Positions 36,275-46,834 of a stretch of DNA of 64,000 nt are shown piece by piece (the first letter of the stretch is position 1; each line of letters starts with the position of its first letter). Under the pieces are notes generated by a model that saw only the letters and a program-made list of their open reading frames with translations, did not search any database and had not been told where the DNA came from. Source of the stretch: Pseudomonas vancouverensis (GTDB lineage: Bacteria > Pseudomonadota > Gammaproteobacteria > Pseudomonadales > Pseudomonadaceae); the NCBI RefSeq assembly GCF_004348895.1, contig NZ_RRZK01000007.1, positions 372,001 through 436,000 on the forward strand. Reading direction: 5' to 3'. The position numbers were made by a program, and so were the translations under genes.

Positions 36275-37612
36275 TTACAAGTTGTAGCCGCGTTCGTTGT
36301 GAAGCGCCAGATCGATACCGACAGCCTCTTCTTCTTCGTTGATCCGCAGGCCCATGACCATGTCCAGGACTTTAAGGATGATGTAGGTGGCGATCGCGGT
36401 GTAGATCACCGTGAAGCCAACGCCTTTGCACTGAATCCACACTTGTGCGGCGATGTCGGTCACGGTGCCAAAGCCACCCAGGGACGGCGCAGCAAAGACA
36501 CCGGTCAGGACTGCACCGAGAATACCGCCGATACCGTGCACACCGAAGGCGTCCAGGGAGTCGTCATAACCGAGTTTGCGTTTCAGGGAGGTGGCGCAGA
36601 AGAAGCACACCACACCGGCCGCCAGACCGATGATCAACGAGCCCATCGGGCCTACAGTACCGGCCGCCGGGGTAATCGCCACCAGACCGGCCACCACACC
36701 CGAAGCGATACCCAGGGCGCTTGGTTTACCGTGGGTAAGCCATTCGGCGAACATCCAGCCCAGCGCCGCGGCAGCGGTGGCAATTTGCGTCACCAGCATC
36801 GCCATACCGGCGGTGCCGTTGGCGGCAGCGGCGGAACCGGCGTTGAAGCCGAACCAGCCGACCCACAGCATGGCTGCGCCCATCAGTGTGTAACCGAGGT
36901 TATGCGGCGCCATCGGCGTGGTCGGGAAGCCTTTGCGCTTGCCCAGTACCAGGCAAGCCACCAGCCCGGCCACACCGGCGTTGATATGCACCACGGTGCC
37001 ACCGGCAAAGTCCAGCACGCCCCAGTCGCCCAGCAGCGAACCCGGACCGCTCCAGACCATGTGTGCAATCGGCGCATACACCAGGGTGAACCAAACGCCC
37101 ATGAAGATCAGCATCGCGGAGAACTTCATCCGCTCGGCGAACGCACCGACGATCAGTGCCGGGGTGATGATCGCGAAGGTCATCTGATAGGTGACGAATA
37201 CCGCCTCTGGGAACAGCGCCGCAGGGCCGGTAATGCTGGCCGGGGTAATGCCGGCGAGGAAAGCCTTGGCAAAACCACCCACGAAGGAGTTGTAGTTGAC
37301 GACGCCCGCTTCCATACCCGTCGTGTCGAACGCCATGCTGTAGCCATAAAGGAACCACAGGATGGTGACCAGACCGGTGATGGCGAAGCACTGCATCATC
37401 ACGGAAAGAATGTTTTTCGAGCGAACCATGCCGCCGTAGAACAGCGCGAGGCCGGGAATGGTCATGAACAGCACCAGGGCTGTCGAGGTCAACATCCAGG
37501 CGGTATCGCCGGAATTGAGGACTGGAGCCGCCACCGGATCTGCCGCCATAGCCAGGCCGGGCATTACGATGGACAACAGGGCTCCTAGCCCTGCGAATTT
37601 ACGCAGAGTCAT
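36275..37612 (-). CDS. amtB: Ammonium transporter AmtB
   Basis: AmtB moves ammonium across the inner membrane and is gated by GlnK. The 445-residue protein starts with a cleavable-looking signal (LGALLSIVMPGLAMAAD) and then eleven membrane helices. Hallmarks include DTAWMLTSTALVLFMTIPGL near residue 33, DFAGGTVVHINAGVAGLV near 190 (the twin-His pore region), and GVHGIGGILGAVLTGVFA near 345. The C-terminal cytoplasmic tail NEEEEAVGIDLALHNERGY suits GlnK contact. It lies 35 nt downstream of glnK, an operon. Confidence 0.95.
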   Translation of the reverse strand: MTLRKFAGLGALLSIVMPGLAMAADPVAAPVLNSGDTAWMLTSTALVLFMTIPGLALFYGGMVRSKNILSVMMQCFAITGLVTILWFLYGYSMAFDTTGMEAGVVNYNSFVGGFAKAFLAGITPASITGPAALFPEAVFVTYQMTFAIITPALIVGAFAERMKFSAMLIFMGVWFTLVYAPIAHMVWSGPGSLLGDWGVLDFAGGTVVHINAGVAGLVACLVLGKRKGFPTTPMAPHNLGYTLMGAAMLWVGWFGFNAGSAAAANGTAGMAMLVTQIATAAAALGWMFAEWLTHGKPSALGIASGVVAGLVAITPAAGTVGPMGSLIIGLAAGVVCFFCATSLKRKLGYDDSLDAFGVHGIGGILGAVLTGVFAAPSLGGFGTVTDIAAQVWIQCKGVGFTVIYTAIATYIILKVLDMVMGLRINEEEEAVGIDLALHNERGYNL

Positions 37613-37647
37613 ATTGTTTTCTCCTGGGGCGTTGGGTTTGTGGCGGC

Positions 37648-38402
<755 letters not shown>

Positions 38403-38672
38403 ATGCTCGCGCCAAAAGACTTCCTCGACGCCCTGACCGGCACCGCCTCGCGCCTGTTCAGCGGTGATACCCCGCTGCCGAAAGCCGAAATCGAAAGCCA
38501 ATTCAAAATGCTGCTGCAAAGCGCCTTCAGCAAACTGGACCTGGTCAGCCGGGAAGAATTTGATAGCCAGATGGTCGTGCTCGCCCGCACCCGCGCTCGC
38601 CTCGAAAGCCTCGAAGCGAAAGTCGCGGAAATGGAAGCGAAGCTGAATCCACCAAGCAACCCAGCCGAATAA
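38403..38672 (+). CDS. ubiK: Ubiquinone biosynthesis accessory factor UbiK (BMFP domain)
   Basis: A small 89-residue protein with the BMFP (membrane fusogenic) domain of UbiK, which interacts with UbiJ in ubiquinone synthesis. The start MLAPKDFLDALTG is the family hallmark. A Leu/Met-rich helix ESQFKMLLQSAFSKLDLVSR follows, then the coiled-coil tail ARTRARLESLEAKVAEME. The ATG at 38403 is preferred; a TTG 6 nt upstream would add two residues. It is monocistronic and divergent from glnK. Confidence 0.9.
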   Translation: MLAPKDFLDALTGTASRLFSGDTPLPKAEIESQFKMLLQSAFSKLDLVSREEFDSQMVVLARTRARLESLEAKVAEMEAKLNPPSNPAE

Positions 38673-38681
38673 CATCACGGC

Positions 38682-38710
38682 CCCTGCGGGAGCAGGCTTA
38701 CCCGCGATGG
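38682..38710. repeat. REP-like palindrome after ubiK
   Basis: CCTGCGGGAGCAGGCTTACCCGCGATGG carries the GGGAGCAGGC core typical of P. fluorescens REP elements, in inverted arrangement, in the gap between ubiK and yifB. Confidence 0.55.
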
Positions 38711-38911
38711 TCGTGAACGAAAACGCGTAAACCCGGATGCTGATCGGCGTCCTGCGCTTTTCGCCAACGAACTCGCTCTTGCAGGCGCCCTTCGCCTCTC
38801 CCCGCAACATCCAGTGAATGTTTACCCCCGCGACTCCCCCGGCAATACCTCCTCCCCCGACTACCCTTGAAAAACCGCAGGAAGCGGTCTCTGTCATTTC
38901 AAGGAACGACC

Positions 38912-40405
38912 ATGTCCCTCTCCATTGTCCACAGCCGTGCTCAGGTCGGTGTGGAAGCGCCTGCCGTCACCGTTGAAGTTCATCTGGCCAATGGCTTGCC
39001 ATCACTGACCATGGTCGGCTTGCCCGAAGCGGCGGTGAAGGAAAGCAAGGACCGGGTGCGGAGCGCGATCATCAATTCCGGGCTGCAGTTTCCGGCGCGG
39101 CGCATCACACTGAATCTGGCGCCTGCGGATTTGCCCAAGGACGGCGGGCGGTTCGACCTGGCGATTGCCTTGGGAATTCTTTCGGCCAGCGTGCAGGTAC
39201 CGACACTGACGCTCGACGATGTGGAGTGCCTCGGAGAGTTGGCGCTCTCCGGCGACGTGCGTGCCGTTCGCGGGGTATTACCGGCTGCCTTGGCCGCACG
39301 CAAGGCCGGGCGCTCGCTGATGGTGCCTCGGGCGAATGCCGAAGAGGCGTGTCTGGCCTCGGGCTTGAAGGTAATCGCCGTCGATCATCTGCTGCAAGCA
39401 GTGGCGCATTTCAACGGCCACACACCGGTCGAGCCATACGTCTCCGATGGCTTGATGCATGCGAGCAAGCCATACCCCGATTTGAACGAGGTACAAGGAC
39501 AAATGGCCGCCAAACGCGCCTTGCTGATTGCCGCTGCGGGCGCGCACAACCTGCTGTTCAGCGGGCCACCGGGGACGGGCAAGACGCTGCTGGCGAGTCG
39601 CCTGCCAGGGTTGCTGCCCCCTCTGGTGGAAAGCGAAGCCCTGGAAGTTGCCGCGATCCAATCGGTCGCCAGTTGTGTACCTCTGAGCCATTGGCCGCAA
39701 CGCCCCTTCCGCCAACCCCATCACTCCGCATCCGGCCCTGCACTGGTGGGTGGCGGATCGAAACCGCAACCGGGCGAGATCACCCTCGCCCACCATGGCG
39801 TGCTGTTCCTCGATGAACTGCCCGAGTTCGATCGCAAAGTGCTGGAAGTGTTGCGTGAGCCGCTGGAGTCAGGGCACATCGTGATTTCCCGGGCCAGGGA
39901 TCGCGTACGGTTCCCGGCGCGATTCCAGTTAGTCGCGGCGATGAACCCATGCCCCTGTGGATATCTCGGCGAGCCGAGCGGCAAATGTTCGTGCACACCG
40001 GACATGGTGCAGCGCTATCGCAACAAGCTTTCCGGGCCTTTGCTGGATCGTATCGACCTGCACCTGACGGTTGCCCGCGAGGCCACCGCGCTGAATCCAA
40101 CGAGCAAACCCGGGGATGACAGCGCCAGCGCTGCAGCTTTGGTTGCCGACGCCAGGGAGCGCCAGCAAAAGCGCCAGGGCTGCGCCAATGCCTTTCTTGA
40201 TCTGCCTGGGCTGCGGCGGCACTGCGCGTTATCCACAGCGGATGAACACTGGCTGGAATCGGCATGTGAACGCTTGACCCTGTCGCTGCGCTCCGCGCAT
40301 CGGTTGCTCAAGGTGGCGCGGACGCTGGCGGACCTGGAGCAGGTTGACGGGATCAGCCGTGAGCATCTGGCGGAGGCGTTGCAGTATCGGCCGGCGACCC
40401 AATAA
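38912..40405 (+). CDS. yifB: YifB family Mg chelatase-like AAA ATPase (ComM)
   Basis: YifB/ComM is a hexameric helicase that promotes branch migration during natural transformation. The 497-residue protein has a Lon-like N-terminal domain (HLANGLPSLTMVGLPEAAVK near residue 27), a central AAA core with Walker A SGPPGTGKTLLASRL near 214 and Walker B LFLDELPEF near 294, and a C-terminal magnesium-chelatase domain. The CPCGY motif near 346 and the CSC of GKCSCTP form the zinc-type cysteine site. The ATG at 38912 gives the family start MSLSIVHSRAQVGVEAP. The gene ends facing an MCP gene. Confidence 0.93.
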   Translation: MSLSIVHSRAQVGVEAPAVTVEVHLANGLPSLTMVGLPEAAVKESKDRVRSAIINSGLQFPARRITLNLAPADLPKDGGRFDLAIALGILSASVQVPTLTLDDVECLGELALSGDVRAVRGVLPAALAARKAGRSLMVPRANAEEACLASGLKVIAVDHLLQAVAHFNGHTPVEPYVSDGLMHASKPYPDLNEVQGQMAAKRALLIAAAGAHNLLFSGPPGTGKTLLASRLPGLLPPLVESEALEVAAIQSVASCVPLSHWPQRPFRQPHHSASGPALVGGGSKPQPGEITLAHHGVLFLDELPEFDRKVLEVLREPLESGHIVISRARDRVRFPARFQLVAAMNPCPCGYLGEPSGKCSCTPDMVQRYRNKLSGPLLDRIDLHLTVAREATALNPTSKPGDDSASAAALVADARERQQKRQGCANAFLDLPGLRRHCALSTADEHWLESACERLTLSLRSAHRLLKVARTLADLEQVDGISREHLAEALQYRPATQ

Positions 40406-40410
40406 GCTCT

Positions 40411-40455
40411 GAAACCGAATCGCCTGCTCGCAAGCAGGCTCGCGAAGACGGTTTC
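40411..40455. terminator. Palindrome between yifB and MCP genes
   Basis: GAAACCG and CGGTTTC form the outer arms, and CCTGCT with AGCAGG the inner stem around CGCA. It lies between convergent stops, so it may terminate both. No strong T-run. Confidence 0.55.
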
Positions 40456-40464
40456 ATCACCCCC

Positions 40465-42441
40465 TCAACGAAACCGGTCCACTTCGGATCGCAATCCCGC
40501 GGCCAGGCTTTCCAGCTCTTTGGCCGTCACCGCAAGATGCGAAACCACTTCCCGCTGCTCACTGTTGGCCAACGCAATGCTTTGCAGATTGCTGCTGAGC
40601 AATGTCGCCGTACTGCTCTGCTCCTGGGTGGCCGTGGTAATCGCGGCAAACTGCTGACCTGCCGAACGACTCTGCTCATCGATCTGCGCCAGCGCGCTGG
40701 CTACGTTGGCATTGCGCGACAAGCCTTCCTGCATTAGCACATTGCCCTGCTCCATGGTGCTGATGGCATTGCCGGTTTCCTGCTGGATGCTCAGAATCAT
40801 TCCGGAAATCTGATCAGTGGCTTCGCGAGTGCGGGACGCCAGGTTACGCACTTCATCGGCAACCACCGCGAAACCACGCCCCTGCTCGCCGGCCCGCGCC
40901 GCTTCAATGGCGGCATTGAGCGCCAGCAGGTTGGTCTGCTCGGCAATCGAAGTAATGACCCCAACAATGCCGCCGATTTCCTGAGAACGCTGACCCAGGG
41001 TGTTGATCACCGTCGCTGTGCTACCGAGCGCGCCAGCGATTTGTTCAAGCGATGCCGACGCTTCATCCATCGACGTACGGCCGATGCGGGTTTGCCGGGC
41101 GTTTTCCTGGGCCAGACGCTCGGTGTTGCCCATGTTGTCGGCAATGTTCAGCGACGTGGCGCTGAATTCTTCCACGGCACCGGCCATGCTGGTGATTTCA
41201 CCGGACTGCTGCTCCATGCCTTCATAAGCGCCGCCGGACAATCCGGACAGCACCTGAGCACGACTGTTGACCTCCTGTGACGCCTGGCGGATGTGCTCGA
41301 CCATGGTCGACAGCGCCTGGCTCATCTGGTTGAAAGCACGGGCCAGCTGGCCGATTTCGTCGTGGCTGGACACATTGAGACGCACGCTCAAATCGCCGGC
41401 GCCCAAGGCTTCAGCCTGACGCACCAGATCGCCCAGCGGCGCCAGTTTACTGCGCAACAGCCAGACCGCAGATCCGACCGCTACCAACATGGCCAGCAAG
41501 CTGCCGATGGCCAACTGAATTCCGACACTCCAAGTCACGGCACTGATTTCGCGTTTCGGCATGCTCGCCACCACTGACCACGGACCGCCTTCGAACGGCA
41601 CGGCCAGGCTGTAGAAGTCTTCACCCTTGTCGCTCCAGAACTCACCTTTGCCCGGCGTCTTCGCCAACTGGGCGATGGTTGAAGTGGCCGGATCCTGCGC
41701 CTGTACGCCGGCAATCGGCACCAGCCACTTGCTCTGTTCGTCCAGCAACGCCAGGGAGCCGCTCTGGCCGATGCGGAAGCGGGTGAGATTGGCGAATTGT
41801 GCGTTTTGCGCGTCGGTGTAATCGAAGCCGACAAACAGCACCGCGATCACCTTGCCCGCACTGTCCCGCACCGGCGTGTATTGCGTCATGTATGAGCGAT
41901 CAAACAACAAGGCTCGGCCCACGTAGCCCTGCCCCGCGATCAGACGCGAATAGGCTGGATGCCCATGATCGAGCAGCGTACCGATGGCACGGCTGCCGTC
42001 CTGCTTGGTCAGGGATGTGCTGACCCGGATGAAGTCTTCACCGCTGCGCACGAACAGGGTCGCCACACCGGCAGTCATTTGCTTGAACTCGTCGACTTCC
42101 TTGAAGTTGTTGTTGAGCACCTCACTCCCCAGATGCAGGCCCGGTGTCCGCACCCCGGCAACCGTCACCGGCTCATCGGGATGCACACTCAGGCCAGCAC
42201 TGAAGCGCTTTTCGAACAGGCCGCTCAGACGCTGGGTGCTTTCACGCAGGGTGCCGTGGAATGTGCTCAGCTGATCGGCCAGCAAACGCGCTTCACTGGC
42301 CAGGTGTTCTTCGCGGGTCGCCAGGTTGGCGCTGTCCAGCGAACGCAAGGCGAACAAAGTACTTGCGCTGATGACGATCGCCAGTATCACGGCGAGCGCG
42401 AGCCCCAGTTGCGAGGCGATCCGGGCGCGAGGTTGAGACAT
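40465..42441 (-). CDS. Methyl-accepting chemotaxis protein with double Cache sensor
   Basis: A 658-residue chemoreceptor. TM1 is at about 10-30 ([19 protein letters not shown]). The periplasmic sensor (32-330) looks like a Cache_3-Cache_2 fusion: [20 protein letters not shown] and [21 protein letters not shown]2 near 345 is followed by a HAMP and the signalling domain, whose hairpin tip reads [20 protein letters not shown] and [18 protein letters not shown]. The ligand is unknown. I use the ATG at 42441 with AGGAG before it; the frame to 42609 is an unlikely extension through the promoter. A sigma-28 promoter lies about 110 bp upstream. Confidence 0.92.
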   Translation of the reverse strand: MSQPRARIASQLGLALAVILAIVISASTLFALRSLDSANLATREEHLASEARLLADQLSTFHGTLRESTQRLSGLFEKRFSAGLSVHPDEPVTVAGVRTPGLHLGSEVLNNNFKEVDEFKQMTAGVATLFVRSGEDFIRVSTSLTKQDGSRAIGTLLDHGHPAYSRLIAGQGYVGRALLFDRSYMTQYTPVRDSAGKVIAVLFVGFDYTDAQNAQFANLTRFRIGQSGSLALLDEQSKWLVPIAGVQAQDPATSTIAQLAKTPGKGEFWSDKGEDFYSLAVPFEGGPWSVVASMPKREISAVTWSVGIQLAIGSLLAMLVAVGSAVWLLRSKLAPLGDLVRQAEALGAGDLSVRLNVSSHDEIGQLARAFNQMSQALSTMVEHIRQASQEVNSRAQVLSGLSGGAYEGMEQQSGEITSMAGAVEEFSATSLNIADNMGNTERLAQENARQTRIGRTSMDEASASLEQIAGALGSTATVINTLGQRSQEIGGIVGVITSIAEQTNLLALNAAIEAARAGEQGRGFAVVADEVRNLASRTREATDQISGMILSIQQETGNAISTMEQGNVLMQEGLSRNANVASALAQIDEQSRSAGQQFAAITTATQEQSSTATLLSSNLQSIALANSEQREVVSHLAVTAKELESLAAGLRSEVDRFR

Positions 42442-42549
42442 GACGACTCCTGGCCGAGCAAGCGGATCGTCCTGATCACGGCCACACTCAGCAAATTTTT
42501 CGGTAATGGGGGAAATTCGACGAACCTGTACGAAGGTTCCATGTGCCAA

Positions 42550-42576
42550 TATTCGGCGGCTAACGTGAATACTTGA
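42550..42576 (-). promoter_or_regulatory. Sigma-28 (FliA) promoter of the MCP gene
   Basis: The minus strand reads TCAA-N15-GCCGAATA, close to the FliA consensus TAAA-N15-GCCGATAA. The -10 lies 109 bp before the MCP start, implying a leader of roughly 100 nt. Chemoreceptor genes are usual FliA targets. Confidence 0.7.
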
Positions 42577-42627
42577 GTGCTTCACCGGGAGATAACTTGA
42601 AGCCGTCATTGCGACAGCTTCATCGTT

Positions 42628-43548
42628 TCAGCTCAGATGTTCGACATCTGGCAGTTCCATGGCCCGCACTTCACCCTGCAGGAAGTCACTGAGCCTGTGC
42701 ATGCGCTCGCCCCCAGGGCGGGTTTTCGGCCACACCAGGTAATAACACAGGCCGCTGGCCACCGCTGTTGGCCAGGGAAGACTCAAGCGCCCTTGGGCGA
42801 CATCCTCGGCGACCATCAGCAGATCGCCCATGGACACGCCATATCCGCGTGCAGCGGCAATCATGCCCAACTCCAGGGTATCGAATACCTGCCCACCCTT
42901 GAGCGACACCTGATCGGTCAGCCCCATGCGCTCCAGCCAATAGCGCCAATCGCGGCGATCCGGCGTCGGGTGCAACAGCTCCGTGCTGGCCAGGCGCGTG
43001 ACATCCCACGGCTGATCGTCACGCAGGTTGGCCGCCCCCACCGGGATCAACTCTTCCGGAAACAGGTAACTGGCTTCCCAGTCCGGTGGGAAATGACCAT
43101 TGCCCAGCAGCACGGCGCAGTCGAACGGCTCATGGTTGAAATCCACTGAATCGACGTCCATCCAGGCACTGGTCAACTGCACTTCATTGCCCGGCTGCAA
43201 ATGACGGAAACGGCTGAGACGCGCCAAAAGCCAACGCATGGTCAGAGTGGACGGTGCCTTCATACGCAGGATGTCGTCCTCGGCGCGCAACGTATTGCAG
43301 GCGCGCTCCAGGGCACCGAAACCTTCACGGATACCCGGCAGCAGCAAGCGGGCCGACTCGGTCAGTTGCAGATTGCGACCACTGCGATGAAACAGGCGGC
43401 AGGCAAAGTGCTCTTCGAGGGTACGAATATGCCGGCTGACGGCACTTTGGGTAATCGACAGTTCTTCAGCAGCCCGGGTAAAGGAGCTGTGCCGCGCCGC
43501 CGCTTCGAATGCGCGCAAGGCATATAAGGGAGGTAGACGACGTGACAT
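42628..43548 (-). CDS. LysR family transcriptional regulator
   Basis: A 306-residue LysR-type regulator. The winged HTH occupies residues 1-65 (LRAFEAAARHSSFTRAAEEL then SITQSAVSRHIRTLEEHFAC), resembling the GcvA subgroup. The effector domain follows, with FDCAVLLGNG near residue 140. It is divergent from the MATE pump across about 150 bp, which suggests it controls the pump or itself; the effector cannot be read. ATG at 43548. The MCP gene downstream has its own promoter. Confidence 0.92.
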   Translation of the reverse strand: MSRRLPPLYALRAFEAAARHSSFTRAAEELSITQSAVSRHIRTLEEHFACRLFHRSGRNLQLTESARLLLPGIREGFGALERACNTLRAEDDILRMKAPSTLTMRWLLARLSRFRHLQPGNEVQLTSAWMDVDSVDFNHEPFDCAVLLGNGHFPPDWEASYLFPEELIPVGAANLRDDQPWDVTRLASTELLHPTPDRRDWRYWLERMGLTDQVSLKGGQVFDTLELGMIAAARGYGVSMGDLLMVAEDVAQGRLSLPWPTAVASGLCYYLVWPKTRPGGERMHRLSDFLQGEVRAMELPDVEHLS

Positions 43549-43706
43549 CAGGAAAGCTCCTACAGCGCAATTTGCACAAATATGCTCGCACTCTCCAGCA
43601 TGAGTTTAAATCATGCAACCCATCCTTTTTATCCCTTTGTGCAACCCCCGTAAAGCGCCGAGAATCGGTGCTTTCCTGTCCACTTTGAAAGTCGAGCGTG
43701 ATGATC

Positions 43707-45104
43707 ATGCAGCATCCAGCACGTACAGAACTCTGGGCCATCCTGCGGCTGTCGGGGCCGTTGATTGCTTCGCAGTTGGCGCACATGCTGATGGTCCTCA
43801 CAGACACCCTGATGATGGCGCGCCTGAGCCCCGAAGCCCTGGCCGGTGGCGGGCTCGGCGCCGCCAGCTATTCCTTCGTGTCGATTTTCTGCATCGGCGT
43901 GATCGCGGCGGTGGGCACCCTGGTGGCGATCCGTCAGGGTGCCGGCGATATCGTCGGCGCCACCCGCCTGACGCAGGCCGGGCTGTGGCTGGCCTGGTTG
44001 ATGGCATTGGTTGCCGGCCTGCTGCTGTGGAACCTCAAACCGGTGCTGCTGCTGTTCGGCCAGACCGAAACCAACGTCCATTCGGCCGGGCAGTTCCTGA
44101 TTTTCCTGCCGTTCGCATTGCCCGGTTACCTGAGCTTCATGGCCCTGCGCGGTTTCACCAGCGCCATCGGCCGCGCCACGCCGGTGATGGTCATCAGCCT
44201 TGCCGGTACGGTTGCCAACTTCCTGCTCAACTATGCGTTGATCACCGGGATGTTCGGCTTGCCGAAACTGGGCTTGATGGGCATCGGCCTGGTCACGGCG
44301 ATTGTCGCCAACCTGATGGCCCTGGCCCTGGCGTGGCACATCCGCCGGCATCCGGCGTACGACGCCTACCCGTTGCGTCAGGGTCTGTCGCGGCTCAATC
44401 GGCCATATCTCAAGGAACTGTGGCGCCTCGGCTTGCCGATTGGCGGGACGTACGCAGTGGAAGTGGGTCTGTTCGCCTTTGCTGCGCTGTGCATGGGCAC
44501 CATGGGCAGCACGCAATTGGGCGCGCACCAGATTGCCCTGCAAATCGTCTCGGTGGCGTTCATGGTCCCGGCGGGCATGTCCTACGCGATCACCATGCGC
44601 ATCGGCCAGCATTACGGCGCCGGGCAACTGCTGCGCGCGCGCCTGGCCGGAAGGGTCGGCCTGGCCTTCGGTGCCGCAGCGATGTTGTGTTTCGCGATGG
44701 TCTTCTGGCTGCTGCCCAATCAGTTGGTCGGGCTGTTCCTGGACCACAATGACCCGGCGTTTCAGGAGGTCATCAAGCTGGCCGTGAGCCTGCTGGCGGT
44801 GGCGGCATGGTTCGAGCTGTTCGACGGCACGCAAACCATCGCCATGGGCTGCATTCGCGGGCTCAAGGATGCCAAGACCACCTTCCTGGTGGGGCTGGGT
44901 TGCTATTGGTTGATCGGCGCACCGGCCGCCTGGTGGATGGCCTTCCACTTGAACTGGGGACCGACGGGTGTCTGGTGGGGGTTAGCGCTTGGCCTGGCCT
45001 GTGCGGCAGTGAGTCTGACGCTGGCCTTCGAGTGGAAAATGAAGCGGATGATCCGGCGAGAGCCGGCGCAACAGAATGGTTTCACAGTCGCTCAGCCAGA
45101 CTGA
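43707..45104 (+). CDS. MATE family efflux transporter
   Basis: A 465-residue multidrug and toxin extrusion pump of the NorM type, which exchanges Na+ or H+ for cationic compounds. Twelve hydrophobic segments are visible. MATE motifs are SGPLIASQLAHMLMVLTDTL near residue 15, ALRGFTSAIGRATPVM near 145, and FDGTQTIAMGCIRGLKDAKT near 370. The start is uncertain: GTG 43698, ATG 43701 and ATG 43707 share the frame. I prefer 43707 (MQHPARTELW) because conserved sequence begins there. It is divergent from the LysR gene. Confidence 0.9.
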   Translation: MQHPARTELWAILRLSGPLIASQLAHMLMVLTDTLMMARLSPEALAGGGLGAASYSFVSIFCIGVIAAVGTLVAIRQGAGDIVGATRLTQAGLWLAWLMALVAGLLLWNLKPVLLLFGQTETNVHSAGQFLIFLPFALPGYLSFMALRGFTSAIGRATPVMVISLAGTVANFLLNYALITGMFGLPKLGLMGIGLVTAIVANLMALALAWHIRRHPAYDAYPLRQGLSRLNRPYLKELWRLGLPIGGTYAVEVGLFAFAALCMGTMGSTQLGAHQIALQIVSVAFMVPAGMSYAITMRIGQHYGAGQLLRARLAGRVGLAFGAAAMLCFAMVFWLLPNQLVGLFLDHNDPAFQEVIKLAVSLLAVAAWFELFDGTQTIAMGCIRGLKDAKTTFLVGLGCYWLIGAPAAWWMAFHLNWGPTGVWWGLALGLACAAVSLTLAFEWKMKRMIRREPAQQNGFTVAQPD

Positions 45105-45107
45105 GCC

Positions 45108-45135
45108 CCTGTGGGAGCGAGCTTGCTCACACAGG
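45108..45135. repeat. REP-type hairpin after the MATE gene
   Basis: CCTGTG pairs with CACAGG, with GAGCGAGCTTGCTC in the middle forming an inner stem. It lies between convergent MATE and proE genes, so it may also act as a terminator. Confidence 0.7.
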
Positions 45136-45160
45136 TTATTTGCCGAATGAAGAATCGGGA

Positions 45161-46834
45161 TCAGCTAACAATTTCCAGCATGGGCTGCTGACTGGAACCA
45201 AACGTCAGGTATTCCACCAGATCCGCCAGCGGCAACGGCTTGCTGATCAGATATCCCTGCACCTGATCGCAATCGAACCCGCGAAGCAAGTCCAGTTGTT
45301 CCGGTGTCTCCACGCCTTCCGCCACCACCTCGAGATTGAGGTTGTGCGCCAGGTTGATCATCGCGTGCACCAATTTGCGGTTCTCCTCGCGCTGCTCCAT
45401 GCCGCCGACAAAGCTCTTGTCGATCTTCAGCAAGGTGATCGGCAGGCTGTTGAGGTGCACGAAAGAGGAGAAGCCGGTGCCAAAGTCGTCAAGGGAGAAG
45501 CGCACACCAAGACGCCCGAGGGCATCCATGGTCTGCTTGACCAGATCGCTGCGGCGCATGACGGCGGTTTCGGTCAGTTCAAATTCCAGCCACTGCGCTT
45601 CGACGCCGCGTTCGGCAATCAACCGGCTCAGCGTCGGGAGCAACTGGCTGTCCTGAAACTGCCGGAACGACAGGTTGATCGCCATGTGCAACGCCGGGAT
45701 GCCACGCTCACGCAGCGCCTGCATGTCGCGCAGGGCCCGGGAAATCACCCAGTAACCCAATGGCACGATCAAGCCACTCTGCTCGGCCAGCGGTACGAAC
45801 TCGCTCGGCGGCAGCAAGCCACGCTCGCCATGGCGCCAGCGCACCAGGGCTTCGAGGCCAACGATCTGGCCGTCTTCAAGATTCAAGCGCGGCTGGTAGT
45901 GCAACTCCAGCTCATCGCGGCGCAGCGCCCGGCGCAACTCGGTTTCGAGGTCGGCGATGCTGCGGGCATTGCGGTTGATGCGTTCGTTGAAAATATGAAA
46001 GGTGCAGCCCTGGGTGCTCTTGGCCTGCTGCATGGCGATATGCGCATGCCACATCAAGGGGTCTGCACCTGCCTGGGCGCGGGCATGGGCGATGCCCAGG
46101 CTGGAGCCGATCAACAGGCTCTCGCCGTCGACCCAGTAGGGTTCCGCCAGGGCTTCGCTGATGCGTTCGGCCATCCACTCGGCGCGTTGCGGCGCACGAC
46201 GGGTGTCGATCAACAAGGCGAATTCGTCACTGCCCAGCCGCGCCAGTTGATCACCGGCTTCGAGCTGGTTCTTCAGCCGCGCAACCACTTGCAGGATCAG
46301 GCGATCACCGGCCTGATGGCCAAGGGCGTCGTTGGCGTAACGGAAGTTATCGAGATCGAGATGGCCGAGGGCCAGGCCACGGCCGTCGTTTTCCGCCAGC
46401 CGTGCGGTCAGCAGGGTCTGGAAACCCTGGCGATTGGCGATGCCGGTGAGCGGGTCTTGCTCGGCCAGGCGTTGCAGAGTGGTTTCCAGCACACCACGCT
46501 CGCGCACATGCCGCAGGCACCGGCGCAGCATGCCGGGATCAAGCAGGTCGCGCACCAGCCAGTCACTCACACCGTCAGGTGGGGTCAGCGGCTCATGGTC
46601 GAGCAACAATACCGTCGGCAGGCTGCAACGGCCTGGCGCCGGTTGAAGTTCCGGGATCGTCAACAACACCGCGCTGCGGTTGTCATCGAACAGACTGCTG
46701 ACCGACTCCCAACTCGGCGCGCTGATGAGCACGGCCGAGCTCCCCATTGGAGCCAGACACTCGCGCAACAACGCTGCCCACGCTGGCTCTTCGGCCAGTA
46801 GCAGCAAACGCAAGGGTTCGACAGGCGTAGACAA
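45161..46834 (-). CDS. proE: GGDEF-EAL protein, ProE-like c-di-GMP phosphodiesterase
   Basis: A 557-residue cytosolic protein in the place of P. aeruginosa PA5295 (ProE), an exopolysaccharide-regulating phosphodiesterase. Residues 1-120 look like a degenerate receiver: alternating LRLLLLAEEP and TVLLLDHEPL strands, with no aspartate in the acceptor position. The GGDEF domain (about 125-290) has a changed active site, RLGSDEFALLI instead of GGDEF, so it is probably not a working cyclase. The EAL domain (about 300-550) is intact: GLEALVRWRH, LEFELTETAV, SLDDFGTGFSSF, LLKIDKSFV and AEGVETPEQL. Expect c-di-GMP hydrolysis. ATG at 46834. Confidence 0.9.
   Translation of the reverse strand: MSTPVEPLRLLLLAEEPAWAALLRECLAPMGSSAVLISAPSWESVSSLFDDNRSAVLLTIPELQPAPGRCSLPTVLLLDHEPLTPPDGVSDWLVRDLLDPGMLRRCLRHVRERGVLETTLQRLAEQDPLTGIANRQGFQTLLTARLAENDGRGLALGHLDLDNFRYANDALGHQAGDRLILQVVARLKNQLEAGDQLARLGSDEFALLIDTRRAPQRAEWMAERISEALAEPYWVDGESLLIGSSLGIAHARAQAGADPLMWHAHIAMQQAKSTQGCTFHIFNERINRNARSIADLETELRRALRRDELELHYQPRLNLEDGQIVGLEALVRWRHGERGLLPPSEFVPLAEQSGLIVPLGYWVISRALRDMQALRERGIPALHMAINLSFRQFQDSQLLPTLSRLIAERGVEAQWLEFELTETAVMRRSDLVKQTMDALGRLGVRFSLDDFGTGFSSFVHLNSLPITLLKIDKSFVGGMEQREENRKLVHAMINLAHNLNLEVVAEGVETPEQLDLLRGFDCDQVQGYLISKPLPLADLVEYLTFGSSQQPMLEIVS

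Noticed and set aside
36215..37588. Plus-strand frame of 457 residues opposite amtB
   Set aside because: Antisense shadow, His/Arg/Gln-rich, no domain.
44807..46801. Plus-strand frame of 664 residues opposite the proE-like gene
   Set aside because: Runs through the MATE end, a REP hairpin and the antisense of GGDEF-EAL; not a gene.
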